Source: an uncultured Acetobacterium sp.
GTDB taxonomy: Bacteria > Bacillota > Clostridia > Eubacteriales > Eubacteriaceae
Direction: 5' to 3'
Assembly (NCBI RefSeq): GCF_963664135.1
Contig: NZ_OY760905.1
Coordinates: forward strand, 2,320,736 to 2,384,735
DNA length: 64,000 nucleotides
Under the pieces are notes generated by a model. The model ran no database searches. It was not told the origin of the DNA and was given only the letters and a program-made list of their open reading frames with translations. Shown one piece after another: positions 30,966 to 38,995 of the stretch; within the stretch, counting starts at the first letter, position 1, and every line of letters starts with the position of its first letter. The position numbers and the translations under genes were made by a program.

Positions 30966-31721
30966 CTAAAAAATTGATTCAATAAGTTTTTTAGTATACG
31001 CTTCCCGGGGGTTCATAATAATCTCATCCGAGGTTCCTTCTTCCACCACCCGGCCGTTATGCATCACCAATACCCGGTCACAACTTTCTTGAACCAACGC
31101 CAAATCGTGACAGATCATCAGTTGGGACATCCCCAACTCTTTTTTAAACTTCGTCAACAGTTTCATAATTTGGGCCTGAACCGTCACATCCAGTGCACTG
31201 GTTGCTTCGTCACAGATCAGCAACTGGGGATTAATAGCAATGGCTCTGGCAATGGACGCCCGCTGGCACTCGCCGCCACTGACCTGGTGGGAATAGCGAT
31301 CGACAAACTCCGGGCTTAATCCGCAGATTTCCAGATATTTCCGGGCTTTTGTTTTGGCTTCATTTCGCCTCATCCCCTGGTTGATCATACTTTCCATAAT
31401 CCCTTCGCCCAGTTTAATCCGGGGATTGAATGACTCTGTCGGCATCTGAAAGACCAGTTGAATATCCCGGTAAACGTCCCGCTGAGATTTTCCTTTAAGA
31501 CCAGTGATGACTTTCCCGTTAAGCAGAATTTCGCCCTCATCGGCTGACTCCAGACCGGTGATCATTTTTGCCACCGTACTTTTGCCACTACCACTTTCGC
31601 CAACCAGACCCAAACACTCCCCTGTCTGGATCTGAAAGCTGATATCTGCAACCGCATGAATGATATTTTTCCCTTTTTTATATTTTTTCTTCAGATGTTT
31701 AACTTCTAAAACTGCCCCCAT
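30966..31721 (-). CDS. Peptide/nickel ABC transporter ATPase (OppF/NikE-like)
   Basis: The 251-residue ATPase has Walker A GESGSGKST near residue 45, the Q-loop VFQMPTESFNP, signature VSGGECQRASIARAI and Walker B LLICDEATSALDV. The N-terminus VLEVKHLKKKYKKG marks the OppF/NikE-type partner. The ATG at 31721 follows AAGGTG and starts five bases after the OppD-like stop. It is the last gene of the operon oppB-like, oppC-like, binding protein, oppD-like, oppF-like. NikE-type proteins are this short, whereas OppF is usually over 300 residues, favouring a nickel-type or small-solute transporter. Confidence 0.9.
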   Translation of the reverse strand: MGAVLEVKHLKKKYKKGKNIIHAVADISFQIQTGECLGLVGESGSGKSTVAKMITGLESADEGEILLNGKVITGLKGKSQRDVYRDIQLVFQMPTESFNPRIKLGEGIMESMINQGMRRNEAKTKARKYLEICGLSPEFVDRYSHQVSGGECQRASIARAIAINPQLLICDEATSALDVTVQAQIMKLLTKFKKELGMSQLMICHDLALVQESCDRVLVMHNGRVVEEGTSDEIIMNPREAYTKKLIESIF

Positions 31722-31725
31722 CGCT

Positions 31726-32508
31726 TCACCTTCTCCGAATTCGCGGAACTGCCTGAATGAGCTGTCTGGTATAGGCATTCTGGGGATTATCAAGAACATC
31801 TCGAGTCTTGCCATACTCTACCAAGCGACCTTGACACATCACCGCAACCATATCCGCCATATGCGAAACCACCCCGATATTATGGGTAACAATGACAATC
31901 CCAGTTCCAAATTCATCCCGCAGCGCCATCATTTCCCGCACCACCTGAGCCTGAACGATGACATCCAGAGCGGAGGTTGGTTCGTCAGCCAAGAGCAGAT
32001 CCGGCTCCAAAATCATCGCCATCACAATCCCCACCCGCTGATTCATCCCGCCGGACAGTTCAAACGGATAACTGTCTAAAATAAGGTCACAATCTTTGAG
32101 ATTAATCTTATTAAACAGGATTTCAGCCCGGGTTTTTACTTCTTCACGGTCTTTGTACCCATGCTGTTCCATGGTTTCATATAATTGATCACCGATGGTT
32201 CTAATCGGGCACAGGGCGCTGCTGCAGTTCTGAAAAATCATCCCCATTTCCGGCCCCCGCATGGTTCGATGTTGCTCATCACCAAGTTCCATGACGTTCT
32301 GACCCTTGTAGAAAATGTCACCCTTATTAACTGAACCGGATGCGTCCAGCAGACCCATGGCCGCTTTGATCAGGGTGCTTTTTCCACTGCCGGATTCCCC
32401 CACAATCCCCAGAATCTCGCCCGGTTTCATCGTCAGGCAGACATTTGTGACCATTGGTTTTCCGTCATAAGATATTTCGATATTTTGAAGTTCTAATAAT
32501 GGCTGCAT
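31726..32508 (-). CDS. Peptide/nickel ABC transporter ATPase (OppD/NikD-like)
   Basis: The 260-residue ATPase forms a pair with the 30966 product. It shows Walker A GESGSGKST near residue 36, the Q-loop IFQNCSSALCPIRTIGDQL, signature LSGGMNQRVGIVMAM and Walker B LLLADEPTSALDV, then VTHNIGVVSHMAD. It is NikD-sized, lacking the C-terminal oligopeptide-type extension of OppD. AAGGAAG lies 7-8 bases before the ATG at 32508. Confidence 0.9.
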   Translation of the reverse strand: MQPLLELQNIEISYDGKPMVTNVCLTMKPGEILGIVGESGSGKSTLIKAAMGLLDASGSVNKGDIFYKGQNVMELGDEQHRTMRGPEMGMIFQNCSSALCPIRTIGDQLYETMEQHGYKDREEVKTRAEILFNKINLKDCDLILDSYPFELSGGMNQRVGIVMAMILEPDLLLADEPTSALDVIVQAQVVREMMALRDEFGTGIVIVTHNIGVVSHMADMVAVMCQGRLVEYGKTRDVLDNPQNAYTRQLIQAVPRIRRR

Positions 32509-32535
32509 ATTTTCTTCCTTTTGATTGCGATTTAA

Positions 32536-34092
32536 TTATTCATTGCTATCCAGATCGGCGGTGATTTCATAATAATCCGATGGGTGAGCGGTAAATCCGG
32601 TCACACCTTTTTTCATGACGAAGGACATTTTTAAATGGGATGCATAAATATAGGCGTTGTCATTTAACACCTGCTGAGCAATTTGTACCGCCAGATCACT
32701 TCGTTTTTCGGTATCAAATTCATTTCGGAGCTGGGCAACCAGAGTTTCAACCGTATCATTATGGTAATGTCCACGGTTGTAATCGGAATTGTCAACCACA
32801 TGGGTGGTGAAATAGTATTGCGGGTCTCCGGTAGGGGCGGTGACAAAGGCATTAGCAAAGACATCATAATCACCAATTTTTAAGAAGTCTTTATAATTGT
32901 CAGTAGCATTGACCTGAACGTCAATTCCGGCTTGTTTATAGGAAGCTTGAACCGATTCGGCCAACAACGGCAGTTCTTGTCGGGAGGTGTAGGTCAGCCA
33001 TTTGATTGACAACTTCTGACCGGCTTTTTCCCGAATCCCATCACCATCAGTGTCAACCCAGCCAGCTGCTTCCAGGACTTTTTTGGCTCCTTCAATATCG
33101 TAGCTACTGGGCTTGACCACATCACCGCCAAAGGTAAAGTTGGCTGGGAATGGGCCAATCGCCGGGGTTCCATTACCCTGTAATAAAACACTGGTAAAGC
33201 CGTCTTTATCCATACTCATGGCCATGGCTTTGCGGACAGCATCATCTTTAATCACGGCTGAATTGTAATTTAAGGCCGCCTGATAAACCCGGGAGGTATT
33301 GGTGGAACTGATGGTGTAGTCATCATTGTTCTGAAACAATTCCAAACTGGCATAAGGCAGTCCCTGAGCGGCATCAATTTCCCCGCTTTGAAGTGCCATG
33401 GTCAGGGTATCACCATCGGTAATACTCTTAATATTAACTTTTCCAACCTTAGGTTTACCGCCCCAGTAATTCATATTGGCTTCCAGGTTGATTTCGGTCT
33501 CGGTGATGTGTTTAGCCACATAAGGTCCTGTTCCAACGACATTTTTATCGGCGGTCACACCAGCTTCCATATCAATAATGGCACCATAAGGATCACAGAG
33601 GTAATTTACCAAAGCAGGCACCTTGTTTTTAGAAACAATGGTGATGATCTGACCATCGGCGGTAATCGATTTGATCTGTAGATCTTTAGGGGCCCGGTCG
33701 TGCACAGCAATCAGATTATCCAGACAGACTTTAACCGCTTCCCCGGTCATTTTTTTGCCGTTAGAAAATTTAACGTCGTCTCTTAGATTAATCTTAACCG
33801 TATAATCATCAATCTGTTCATAATTTTTTGCCAGCCAGGGTTCCAGTTCCATCGATTCGTTAAATTTAAACAGGGTTTCACCGACTCCATAGCGAAGCGT
33901 CGACCAGCCACTATAAGCTTCATGGGGATTCAGTCCCACATTTGAATTGCCCACGCTGTAGGCCACTGTTCCGTAATTAAAGACCTTTTCTTCCGCACTT
34001 TTGGTGCTGCCAGTGGTGCCGCAGCCGTTTAATACCCCGGCAACCAAAACACCTGTTAACAACAAGGTTAAGACCTTGCTTCTCTTTTTCAT
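32536..34092 (-). CDS. Extracellular solute-binding lipoprotein, peptide/nickel type (family 5)
   Basis: The 518-residue lipoprotein has a lipobox LNGC near residue 25 after a basic, hydrophobic signal peptide. The family-5 body includes FKFNESMELEPWLAKNYEQ, VKINLRDDVKFSNGK, GTGPYVAKHITETEIN and LAVQIAQQVLNDNAYIY. The DDVKFSNGK segment is close to that of NikA. The ligand cannot be decided: nickel chelates, other metallophore complexes or peptides are all possible. The ATG at 34092 follows GGAGGAG, and it overlaps the permease gene by four bases. Confidence 0.9.
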   Translation of the reverse strand: MKKRSKVLTLLLTGVLVAGVLNGCGTTGSTKSAEEKVFNYGTVAYSVGNSNVGLNPHEAYSGWSTLRYGVGETLFKFNESMELEPWLAKNYEQIDDYTVKINLRDDVKFSNGKKMTGEAVKVCLDNLIAVHDRAPKDLQIKSITADGQIITIVSKNKVPALVNYLCDPYGAIIDMEAGVTADKNVVGTGPYVAKHITETEINLEANMNYWGGKPKVGKVNIKSITDGDTLTMALQSGEIDAAQGLPYASLELFQNNDDYTISSTNTSRVYQAALNYNSAVIKDDAVRKAMAMSMDKDGFTSVLLQGNGTPAIGPFPANFTFGGDVVKPSSYDIEGAKKVLEAAGWVDTDGDGIREKAGQKLSIKWLTYTSRQELPLLAESVQASYKQAGIDVQVNATDNYKDFLKIGDYDVFANAFVTAPTGDPQYYFTTHVVDNSDYNRGHYHNDTVETLVAQLRNEFDTEKRSDLAVQIAQQVLNDNAYIYASHLKMSFVMKKGVTGFTAHPSDYYEITADLDSNE

Positions 34093-34982
34093 TTTCTCCT
34101 CCAAGTAAATTTCTCTTTTTTTATTTTGGGATCCAGCATATCTCTAACCGTATCCCCCAGTAAGTTAAATAGCATGACTGCCATAAAAATAGCATAACCT
34201 GGTGCTAAAATTACCCATGGCGCTGTTTGTAACATGCTTCGCCCATCGCTCATCATTGAGCCCCACTCGGCAATGGGGGGCATGGCTCCCAGTCCTAGAA
34301 ATGACAAACTCGCCAACTCCATCATCATAGTGCCAATATCCAGAGTGGCGGTTACCAGAATCGGACCAATTATGTTGGGCAGGATATGTTTAAAAACAAT
34401 TTTTGTGGGTCGGGAACCGCTGAGTTTGGCCGCCGCTATATAGGGCATGTTTTTGATCGATAAAACCTGCCCTCTGGCCAGTCTGGCAAACTTTGGCCAG
34501 GAAATACAGGCCAGGGCTACCACCGCATTGATGATGCCACCCCCTAATACGCCGGCTACGGCAATCGCAAAAACCATCCCGGGAAAAGCCAGAAAAACAT
34601 CGGATACCCGCATGATGAATGAATCAATTTTGCCCCCTTTATAACCGCAAAACAACCCCACCAGGGTGCCAAAAGTGGTGATCAATCCTACCAGCAGCAA
34701 AGCCGAGTAAATGGTGGTCTGGCCGCCCATCATCACCCGGGATAGCATATCCCGACCATAACGGTCGGTACCCAAAGGATGTTCTGGACTTGGTGACTGT
34801 AATGCAATGGTCAGATCCTGGGCATAAGGATCGTAGGGTACCAGCTGCGATGTAAAAGCCGCTGTCAAAAGCAGTAATCCCACCAGCGACACAAAAATAA
34901 ATAGCTTGATCATAATCTGGTCTTGCTGCTTTGCATGGGCTCTAATCTTAATTGCCGCGGTTTTAACAGTTGTTAATTCCAT
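34089..34982 (-). CDS. Peptide/nickel ABC transporter permease (OppC/NikC-like)
   Basis: The 297-residue permease has an N-terminal helix (residues 25-45), PLGTDRYGRDMLSRVM at the start of the transport domain, five further helices and the EAA loop KLSGSRPTKIVFKHILPNI, then LASLSFLGLGAMPPIAEWG. It overlaps the upstream permease by ten bases (34973-34982) and the binding-protein gene by four, so all are coupled. The C-terminus has a basic KKEKFTWRRK tail. Confidence 0.93.
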   Translation of the reverse strand: MELTTVKTAAIKIRAHAKQQDQIMIKLFIFVSLVGLLLLTAAFTSQLVPYDPYAQDLTIALQSPSPEHPLGTDRYGRDMLSRVMMGGQTTIYSALLLVGLITTFGTLVGLFCGYKGGKIDSFIMRVSDVFLAFPGMVFAIAVAGVLGGGIINAVVALACISWPKFARLARGQVLSIKNMPYIAAAKLSGSRPTKIVFKHILPNIIGPILVTATLDIGTMMMELASLSFLGLGAMPPIAEWGSMMSDGRSMLQTAPWVILAPGYAIFMAVMLFNLLGDTVRDMLDPKIKKEKFTWRRK

Positions 34983-35923
34983 GTCGAAGCCTCCTGTTCC
35001 AGTCGAATTCGGGGATCAAGATAATGGTATATCAGATCGGTAATCAGGTTGACCAGCACATAAATAAGCGCCATCCAGATCACATATGCCTGAATCATCG
35101 GGTAGTCTCGCATCATAATCGAATCTACGGCCAGTTTGCCCACCCCATCCCACATAAAAATAGATTCAACAATAGCAGTACCACCGAGCAGTGAACCAAT
35201 CGATAAGGCCAACAGGGTAATGATTGTCAGCATTGATGACGTTAGCACACTGGCATAAAGCACCACCGGCTCCCTTACGCCTCTAGCCCTGGCGCCCATC
35301 ACATAATCTTTATTCAGTTCTTCTAACACCGTGGTTCGAACCTGTCTGGTATATTTGGAAGCCATGGCGATCGCCAGCGTCAGCGTCGGTAGGACAATGC
35401 TCTTCCAACCACCGCTCCCCATCACCGGAAACAGTTTGAGTTTTAACGCAAAAAAATAAATCAGCAGCAACGAAACAAAGAAACCGGGCAGGGAATTTCC
35501 AATAAAACTGAAGAAACGAATCAGATAGTCGGTGAATCGATTGTGGCGGACCGCCGATAAAACTCCAAAGGGGATGGAAATCAGAACGGTAAGCAAAATC
35601 GAAGTCAAGGTCAGGAGGATGGTTGCCGGTAATTTTGAAACAAAGGTCTCAAAAACCGGTTTATTCGAAATATAAGAAACTCCCATATCCCCAGTGACCA
35701 CACCACCAAGCCAGGTCGTATATTGAATTAAAAAAGGCTTGTCTAAGCCCAGCTCTTCCCGTTTTTCTGCTTTGATGGTTTCAGATACGGCCCCGCCGGA
35801 ATTGTCATAGAGTGCATCCACTGCATCTCCCGCCACGGTCTGCATCAGAGTGAATGATAAAAGGGTGATCCCCAGAATGATTGGAATCAGCTGAAATAAT
35901 CGTTTCCCAATATATTTTTTCAT
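34973..35923 (-). CDS. Peptide/nickel ABC transporter permease (OppB/NikB-like)
   Basis: The 316-residue permease begins MKKYIGKRLFQLIPIILG, the usual OppB/NikB start, with the first helix at residues 9-30, then ELGLDKPFLIQYTTWLGG, five more helices, the EAA loop YVMGARARGVREPVVLY and GTAIVESIFMWDGVGKL. It is the first full gene of the five-gene operon. Its own ribosome binding site is weak (AAAGGG at about 12 bases), and a 17-codon frame with a strong site ends 7 bases upstream, suggesting translational help. Confidence 0.93.
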   Translation of the reverse strand: MKKYIGKRLFQLIPIILGITLLSFTLMQTVAGDAVDALYDNSGGAVSETIKAEKREELGLDKPFLIQYTTWLGGVVTGDMGVSYISNKPVFETFVSKLPATILLTLTSILLTVLISIPFGVLSAVRHNRFTDYLIRFFSFIGNSLPGFFVSLLLIYFFALKLKLFPVMGSGGWKSIVLPTLTLAIAMASKYTRQVRTTVLEELNKDYVMGARARGVREPVVLYASVLTSSMLTIITLLALSIGSLLGGTAIVESIFMWDGVGKLAVDSIMMRDYPMIQAYVIWMALIYVLVNLITDLIYHYLDPRIRLEQEASTWN

Positions 35924-35929
35924 TTTCTG

Positions 35930-35983
35930 TTATCCCTTTCTCTCATGCTCATTTGCGTGCGAGTGGTTCTTAATTTGGCTCAT
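35930..35983 (-). CDS. 17-residue histidine-rich leader peptide (candidate)
   Basis: ATG at 35983 is preceded by AAGGAG with 6-7 bases spacing. The frame reads MSQIKNHSHANEHERKG and stops at 35930, 7 bases before the NikB-like start. Three of 17 residues are His in an NHSHANEH cluster. It is too short for comparison, so it may be chance, but the ribosome binding site is better than that of the following gene. A leader peptide coupling or metal/histidine-dependent control is an inference. Confidence 0.45.
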   Translation of the reverse strand: MSQIKNHSHANEHERKG

Positions 35984-36000
35984 AATTGTCTCCTTTTTCA

Positions 36001-36050
36001 AAAAAAACCAGTAAGTTCAAATTCTCTTCAGAGAATCGCTACCTCACTGG
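36001..36050 (-). terminator. Hairpin with T run between methyltransferase gene and ABC operon
   Basis: CCAGTGAG pairs with CTTACTGG and an inner ATTCTC-ttca-GAGAAT stem sits on top; the minus strand continues TTTTTTTTG. Only about 10 bases separate it from the leader-peptide ribosome binding site, leaving no room for a promoter. It is therefore either an attenuator within one transcript or a leaky terminator. Confidence 0.8.
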
Positions 36051-36109
36051 CTTATTATCTGTTACTTTTTTACTTTAATGGTTAGCATTAAAACCTAATC
36101 TAAACTAGT

Positions 36110-36868
36110 TTATTTTTCCGCAAATATCATAAACATCGGGGTGGATGCGTAATTGATTTGCTCCTCTTTATCCCAAACCAAGGCACCAATTTCCTGCTCT
36201 ACCAACACCTTTTTAAACCCCGTATTTATCAGCACTGCCGCATCCCATTGGGGTCTCATGGTTCGGCTTAGCGGCAGATTTTTGGCAATTTCTTCCATGG
36301 CTGCGATGTTTGTTTGAACGTAATGATCCTTGACCCCTTCTTTTTCGGAATTTACCCGATCCTGATGATATTCATTTCTTTTCTGTTCATCATAAAGATG
36401 CAGATACCAATTGGCATCAAAATTCAATATTCGCCCACCGGGAGCCAGCACCCGGTGCCACTCCTGATAGGCCAGATCCGGCTTTTCCAGATTCCAGGTT
36501 AGATTCCGGGTAATGATCAAATCAAAGGTATTATCCTCAAAATTAAGCTGATGGGCATCCATTTGCAAGAATTTAATACTGCTCTGATAAATACCGGCAT
36601 TCTTTTTTGCCTGTTGCAGCATCGCATCGGTATAATCCACAGCGGTAACATCGTACCCACAGGATGCCATCGTAATAGCAAAAAATCCCGGGCCGGTTCC
36701 GATATCCAGAACCTTTAATTTTCTGCTAATTACCGCCGGTTTATGGCTATTGATCAGTTCTTTCCAGACATCCAATTTATAGCTGTTAAGCTCGGCCACA
36801 TTTACCTCGGAATACCCATCTGATCGGGCGTCCCAATAGTTTTCTACTTTTTCAAGAATATTTTCCAT
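36110..36868 (-). CDS. Class I SAM-dependent methyltransferase
   Basis: The 252-residue protein has the SAM-binding motif LDIGTGPGFFAITMA near residue 50, the acidic post-I residue in VTAVDYTDAML, LQMDAHQLNFEDNTFDLIITRN and a GGRILNFDANWYLHLYD segment. It begins ENYWDARSDGYSEVN, a start seen in methyltransferases linked to ABC metal or peptide transport genes. The ATG at 36868 follows AGGAGG and AAGGA. It is co-oriented with and just upstream of the ABC operon, suggesting it modifies the transported molecule, such as a metallophore. The substrate is unproven. Confidence 0.88.
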   Translation of the reverse strand: MENILEKVENYWDARSDGYSEVNVAELNSYKLDVWKELINSHKPAVISRKLKVLDIGTGPGFFAITMASCGYDVTAVDYTDAMLQQAKKNAGIYQSSIKFLQMDAHQLNFEDNTFDLIITRNLTWNLEKPDLAYQEWHRVLAPGGRILNFDANWYLHLYDEQKRNEYHQDRVNSEKEGVKDHYVQTNIAAMEEIAKNLPLSRTMRPQWDAAVLINTGFKKVLVEQEIGALVWDKEEQINYASTPMFMIFAEK

Positions 36869-36941
36869 ATTAATCCTTTTCCTCCTAAATAAATTCCAAA
36901 TTGATATCCTCATCAATATTATTCTTGTTTTAGTTGCACAA

Positions 36942-36999
36942 ATAAAAAAGCCATGCCGAACTAAACCGATCTTCTGATCAGATTAAGTCTTCATGACTT
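36942..36999 (-). promoter_or_regulatory. Attenuator-like structured leader of the methyltransferase gene
   Basis: AAGTCATG pairs with CATGGCTT, an internal loop follows, then ACTTAATC/GGTTTAGT and GATC-agaa-GATC. The minus strand continues TTTTTTATTT. It lies between the promoter at 37027-37055 and the gene, so transcripts must read through it. I did not recognise it as a known riboswitch. Confidence 0.65.
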
Positions 37000-37026
37000 T
37001 GTTGTTTACTTTTATTCTTTTTTTTC

Positions 37027-37055
37027 ATTTTCTCATAATGAATTGTTAATGTCAA
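37027..37055 (-). promoter_or_regulatory. Probable promoter of the methyltransferase-ABC unit
   Basis: The minus strand has a perfect TTGACA (37050-37055), 17 bases and GAAAAT as the -10. The weak -10 suggests activator dependence or low basal activity. Transcription would start near 37020, giving a leader of about 150 bases. Confidence 0.55.
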
Positions 37056-37151
37056 GTCCCATCGATCGACTGATGAACAATCTATTTATACTTAATAACT
37101 ATTAAGAGATACTATTTTTTATGGGAAAAATTACGATCTCAAAAAATAACT

Positions 37152-37196
37152 AAAAAAAACCATGAAAATTAATCACAATTAACCTTCATGGTTTTT
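37152..37196 (-). terminator. Terminator of the PTS operon
   Basis: ACCATGAA and TTCATGGT with flanking A/T runs form a stem with an 18-base loop, followed on the minus strand by TTTTTTTT. The remaining bases of this 420-base gap (36869-37289) hold the promoter and leader described separately. Confidence 0.88.
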
Positions 37197-37289
37197 CCTA
37201 TTGATTTTCAATCAATAAATTTGTTATCCTCTTCGTTTTTAGATCCAACCGAGATAAATTATACTCTAAATCCTCTCAAGTTGTCAATT

Positions 37290-37574
37290 CTATTTTTTCA
37301 ATATCTCAATCAACTGATCAATCGTACTTTGCAAATTAATTCCGGTTAAAAAAGCCCGGCCGTTAATCACCGGAATGTCAATCTCACCTTCCAGTTGGCA
37401 GGTACAGACAATCGCATCTGGATGTAATTCTTGATATTTTTTAAATGCATCAACCGCTTTGGCTTGAACTGTTCGACACTCAATACCATTTTCCTGAGCA
37501 ATCTGTTCAATCTTTTTGGCAACCACTGTTGATGTTGCCAGGGCTGTTCCACACGCAACTAAAACAAGTTTCAT
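37290..37574 (-). CDS. PTS system IIB component (galactitol/lactose-type)
   Basis: The 94-residue cytoplasmic IIB domain has the phospho-acceptor cysteine in LVACGTALATSTVVAKK (Cys8), as in GatB-type proteins, and CTCQLEGEIDIPVINGRAFLTG further on. It receives phosphate from IIA (38316) and passes it to a sugar in a IIC permease. No IIC gene exists in this operon. It is the last gene, 28 bases after rpe. Sugar specificity is unknown; galactitol- or pentitol-type is suggested by the presence of rpe. Confidence 0.92.
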   Translation of the reverse strand: MKLVLVACGTALATSTVVAKKIEQIAQENGIECRTVQAKAVDAFKKYQELHPDAIVCTCQLEGEIDIPVINGRAFLTGINLQSTIDQLIEILKK

Positions 37575-37602
37575 TTTTACTTCTCTCTTTCAATTTTAGA
37601 AT

Positions 37603-38253
37603 TTATCCCTGGATGATTTTTCTAAATTGTCCTATATTTTCTTTCATATCCCCCTTAAATAGACAGGAACCCGAGACAATGACATTTGCCCCGGCGTCCA
37701 CCACTTCTTTTAAGGTTTTAAAACTGATTCCTCCGTCAACCTGAAGATCAATGTCCCTCTTACCAATCATCTCACGACAGGCTTTGATTTTTTCGGTACT
37801 GGCGGGAATATAACTTTGTCCGCCAAAACCCGGATAGACACACATAATCAGCACCATGCTGATTTGATCCAGATACGGTTCAATCACACTTACTTCCGTA
37901 TCGGGAGACACCACCAGTCCCGGCTTAACACCCTTCTTGACAATCGCATCAAGACAAGCCTGAATCCCACCTTCTGATTCGACATGAACCGTAATAATAT
38001 CAGCTCCGGCATCGGCAAATTGATCAATATATTTAAGCGGTTCGGTGATCATCAAATGGACATCAAATGGAATCGATACCGTCTTTCTGATCTGAGCCAC
38101 CTGGTCTGGCCCCATGGTAATGTTCGGGACAAAGTGACCGTCCATAATATCCACATGAAGGTAATCGGCGCCACTTTTCTCAACTTCTTTAAGATCCCGT
38201 TCCAGATTGGCAAAATCTGCACTGAGCATCGATGGTGCTATTTTAATATTCAT
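37603..38253 (-). CDS. rpe: Ribulose-phosphate 3-epimerase
   Basis: Rpe interconverts ribulose 5-phosphate and xylulose 5-phosphate. The 216-residue TIM barrel shows IAPSMLSADFANLE, the metal/catalytic HVDIMDGHFVPNITMGP, DVHLMI, VYPGFGGQSYIP, LQVDGGIS and GANVIVSGSCLF. It lies between PTS IIA and IIB genes, so it may process a pentulose or pentitol phosphate brought in by that system rather than serve the general pentose pathway. A member such as allulose-phosphate epimerase cannot be excluded. Confidence 0.92.
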   Translation of the reverse strand: MNIKIAPSMLSADFANLERDLKEVEKSGADYLHVDIMDGHFVPNITMGPDQVAQIRKTVSIPFDVHLMITEPLKYIDQFADAGADIITVHVESEGGIQACLDAIVKKGVKPGLVVSPDTEVSVIEPYLDQISMVLIMCVYPGFGGQSYIPASTEKIKACREMIGKRDIDLQVDGGISFKTLKEVVDAGANVIVSGSCLFKGDMKENIGQFRKIIQG

Positions 38254-38315
38254 TCATTTTCTCTTTCTTTATCGGGTTGTTTTTCTTTATAAATCATTGC
38301 ATTCGCAATTCATTC

Positions 38316-38768
38316 TTATAAAAATGTTTTAATTAAATCGTAGATATCCCGAGGTTCTTTGGCATCTCTTATTTTTTTTAGCATTTTTTCATTTTGAATA
38401 ATGGTAATAATCGTTTGAAGAATCCGTAATTGTTTTTCGGGATTACTGATTGCCAATAAAAAAACAATCTGAACCGGAATACTTTCTTTCGGATTTCCCA
38501 TGCCTGCAAAAACAATGGTATTTTTAAGTGTCACGATTGAAATGCTTTCTTTTAACACATATTTCGCCTCGGTATGTGGCAGTGCCACGCCGATTTTCGT
38601 TGGCAAGCCAGTTGGGAAGATCCGTTCCCTTTCGATTGCGGCATCAATAAATTCTTCTGTTATAAATCCCTTTTCCAGCAGTGGTTTTGCTGCTAAAGCA
38701 ATGGCATCGAATTGATCTTTGACTATGCAATTGACTTGAATGCGATCGATATGTATTAATGAGTCCAT
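38316..38768 (-). CDS. PTS system IIA component (fructose/mannitol/galactitol type)
   Basis: The 150-residue IIA domain has the active-site histidine in IGVALPHTEAKYV near residue 66 and the family elements TGLPTKIG, VQIVFLLA and ILQTIITIIQNEKML. It would relay phosphate from HPr to the IIB at 37290. The ATG at 38768 lacks a good ribosome binding site but overlaps the stop of a 17-codon frame (TAATG), suggesting coupled translation. Confidence 0.92.
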   Translation of the reverse strand: MDSLIHIDRIQVNCIVKDQFDAIALAAKPLLEKGFITEEFIDAAIERERIFPTGLPTKIGVALPHTEAKYVLKESISIVTLKNTIVFAGMGNPKESIPVQIVFLLAISNPEKQLRILQTIITIIQNEKMLKKIRDAKEPRDIYDLIKTFL

Positions 38769-38821
38769 TATTCTTTTTCAACGAGCACGGCTTTTTTTTT
38801 GATAAATAAAATGGTCTTCAC
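38768..38821 (-). CDS. 17-residue leader reading frame overlapping the IIA start (candidate)
   Basis: GTG at 38821, nine bases after AAAAGGAG, opens a frame of 17 codons (MKTILFIKKKAVLVEKE) whose TAA shares a base with the IIA ATG. A promoter at 38847-38875 puts the transcript start about 20 bases upstream, so this is the first frame ribosomes meet. The peptide is too short for recognition. A coupling device or a remnant of a lost gene are both possible. Confidence 0.45.
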   Translation of the reverse strand: MKTILFIKKKAVLVEKE

Positions 38822-38846
38822 CGTCGTTATCTCCTTTTTTTGCTCT

Positions 38847-38875
38847 ATTTTATCATGCCATCCCAGTTTTGTCAC
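38847..38875 (-). promoter_or_regulatory. Promoter of the PTS IIA-rpe-IIB operon
   Basis: The minus strand reads GTGACA, 17 bases, TAAAAT, each hexamer one base off consensus. Confidence 0.75.
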
Positions 38876-38950
38876 TTTTTTAGCGCCATTAACAACGGAC
38901 ATCGTTTACAGAATTTTTAACTTGAAGAATTTTTTAAAAATTATAAAATT

Positions 38951-38987
38951 ACACCCTGTTTACTCAAAAAAATGGAAAACAGGGTGT
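38951..38987 (-). terminator. Terminator of gyrA
   Basis: ACACCCTGTTT pairs with AAACAGGGTGT; the minus strand continues with AATTTTATAATTTTT. It closes the dnaA-gyrA gene series. Confidence 0.88.
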
Positions 38988-38995
38988 TGTTTAGC

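Noticed and set aside
36942..37000. Known riboswitch (cobalamin, NiCo, SAM types) before the methyltransferase
   Set aside because: None of the conserved cores of those classes could be found; only an imperfect hairpin with a T tract is supported.
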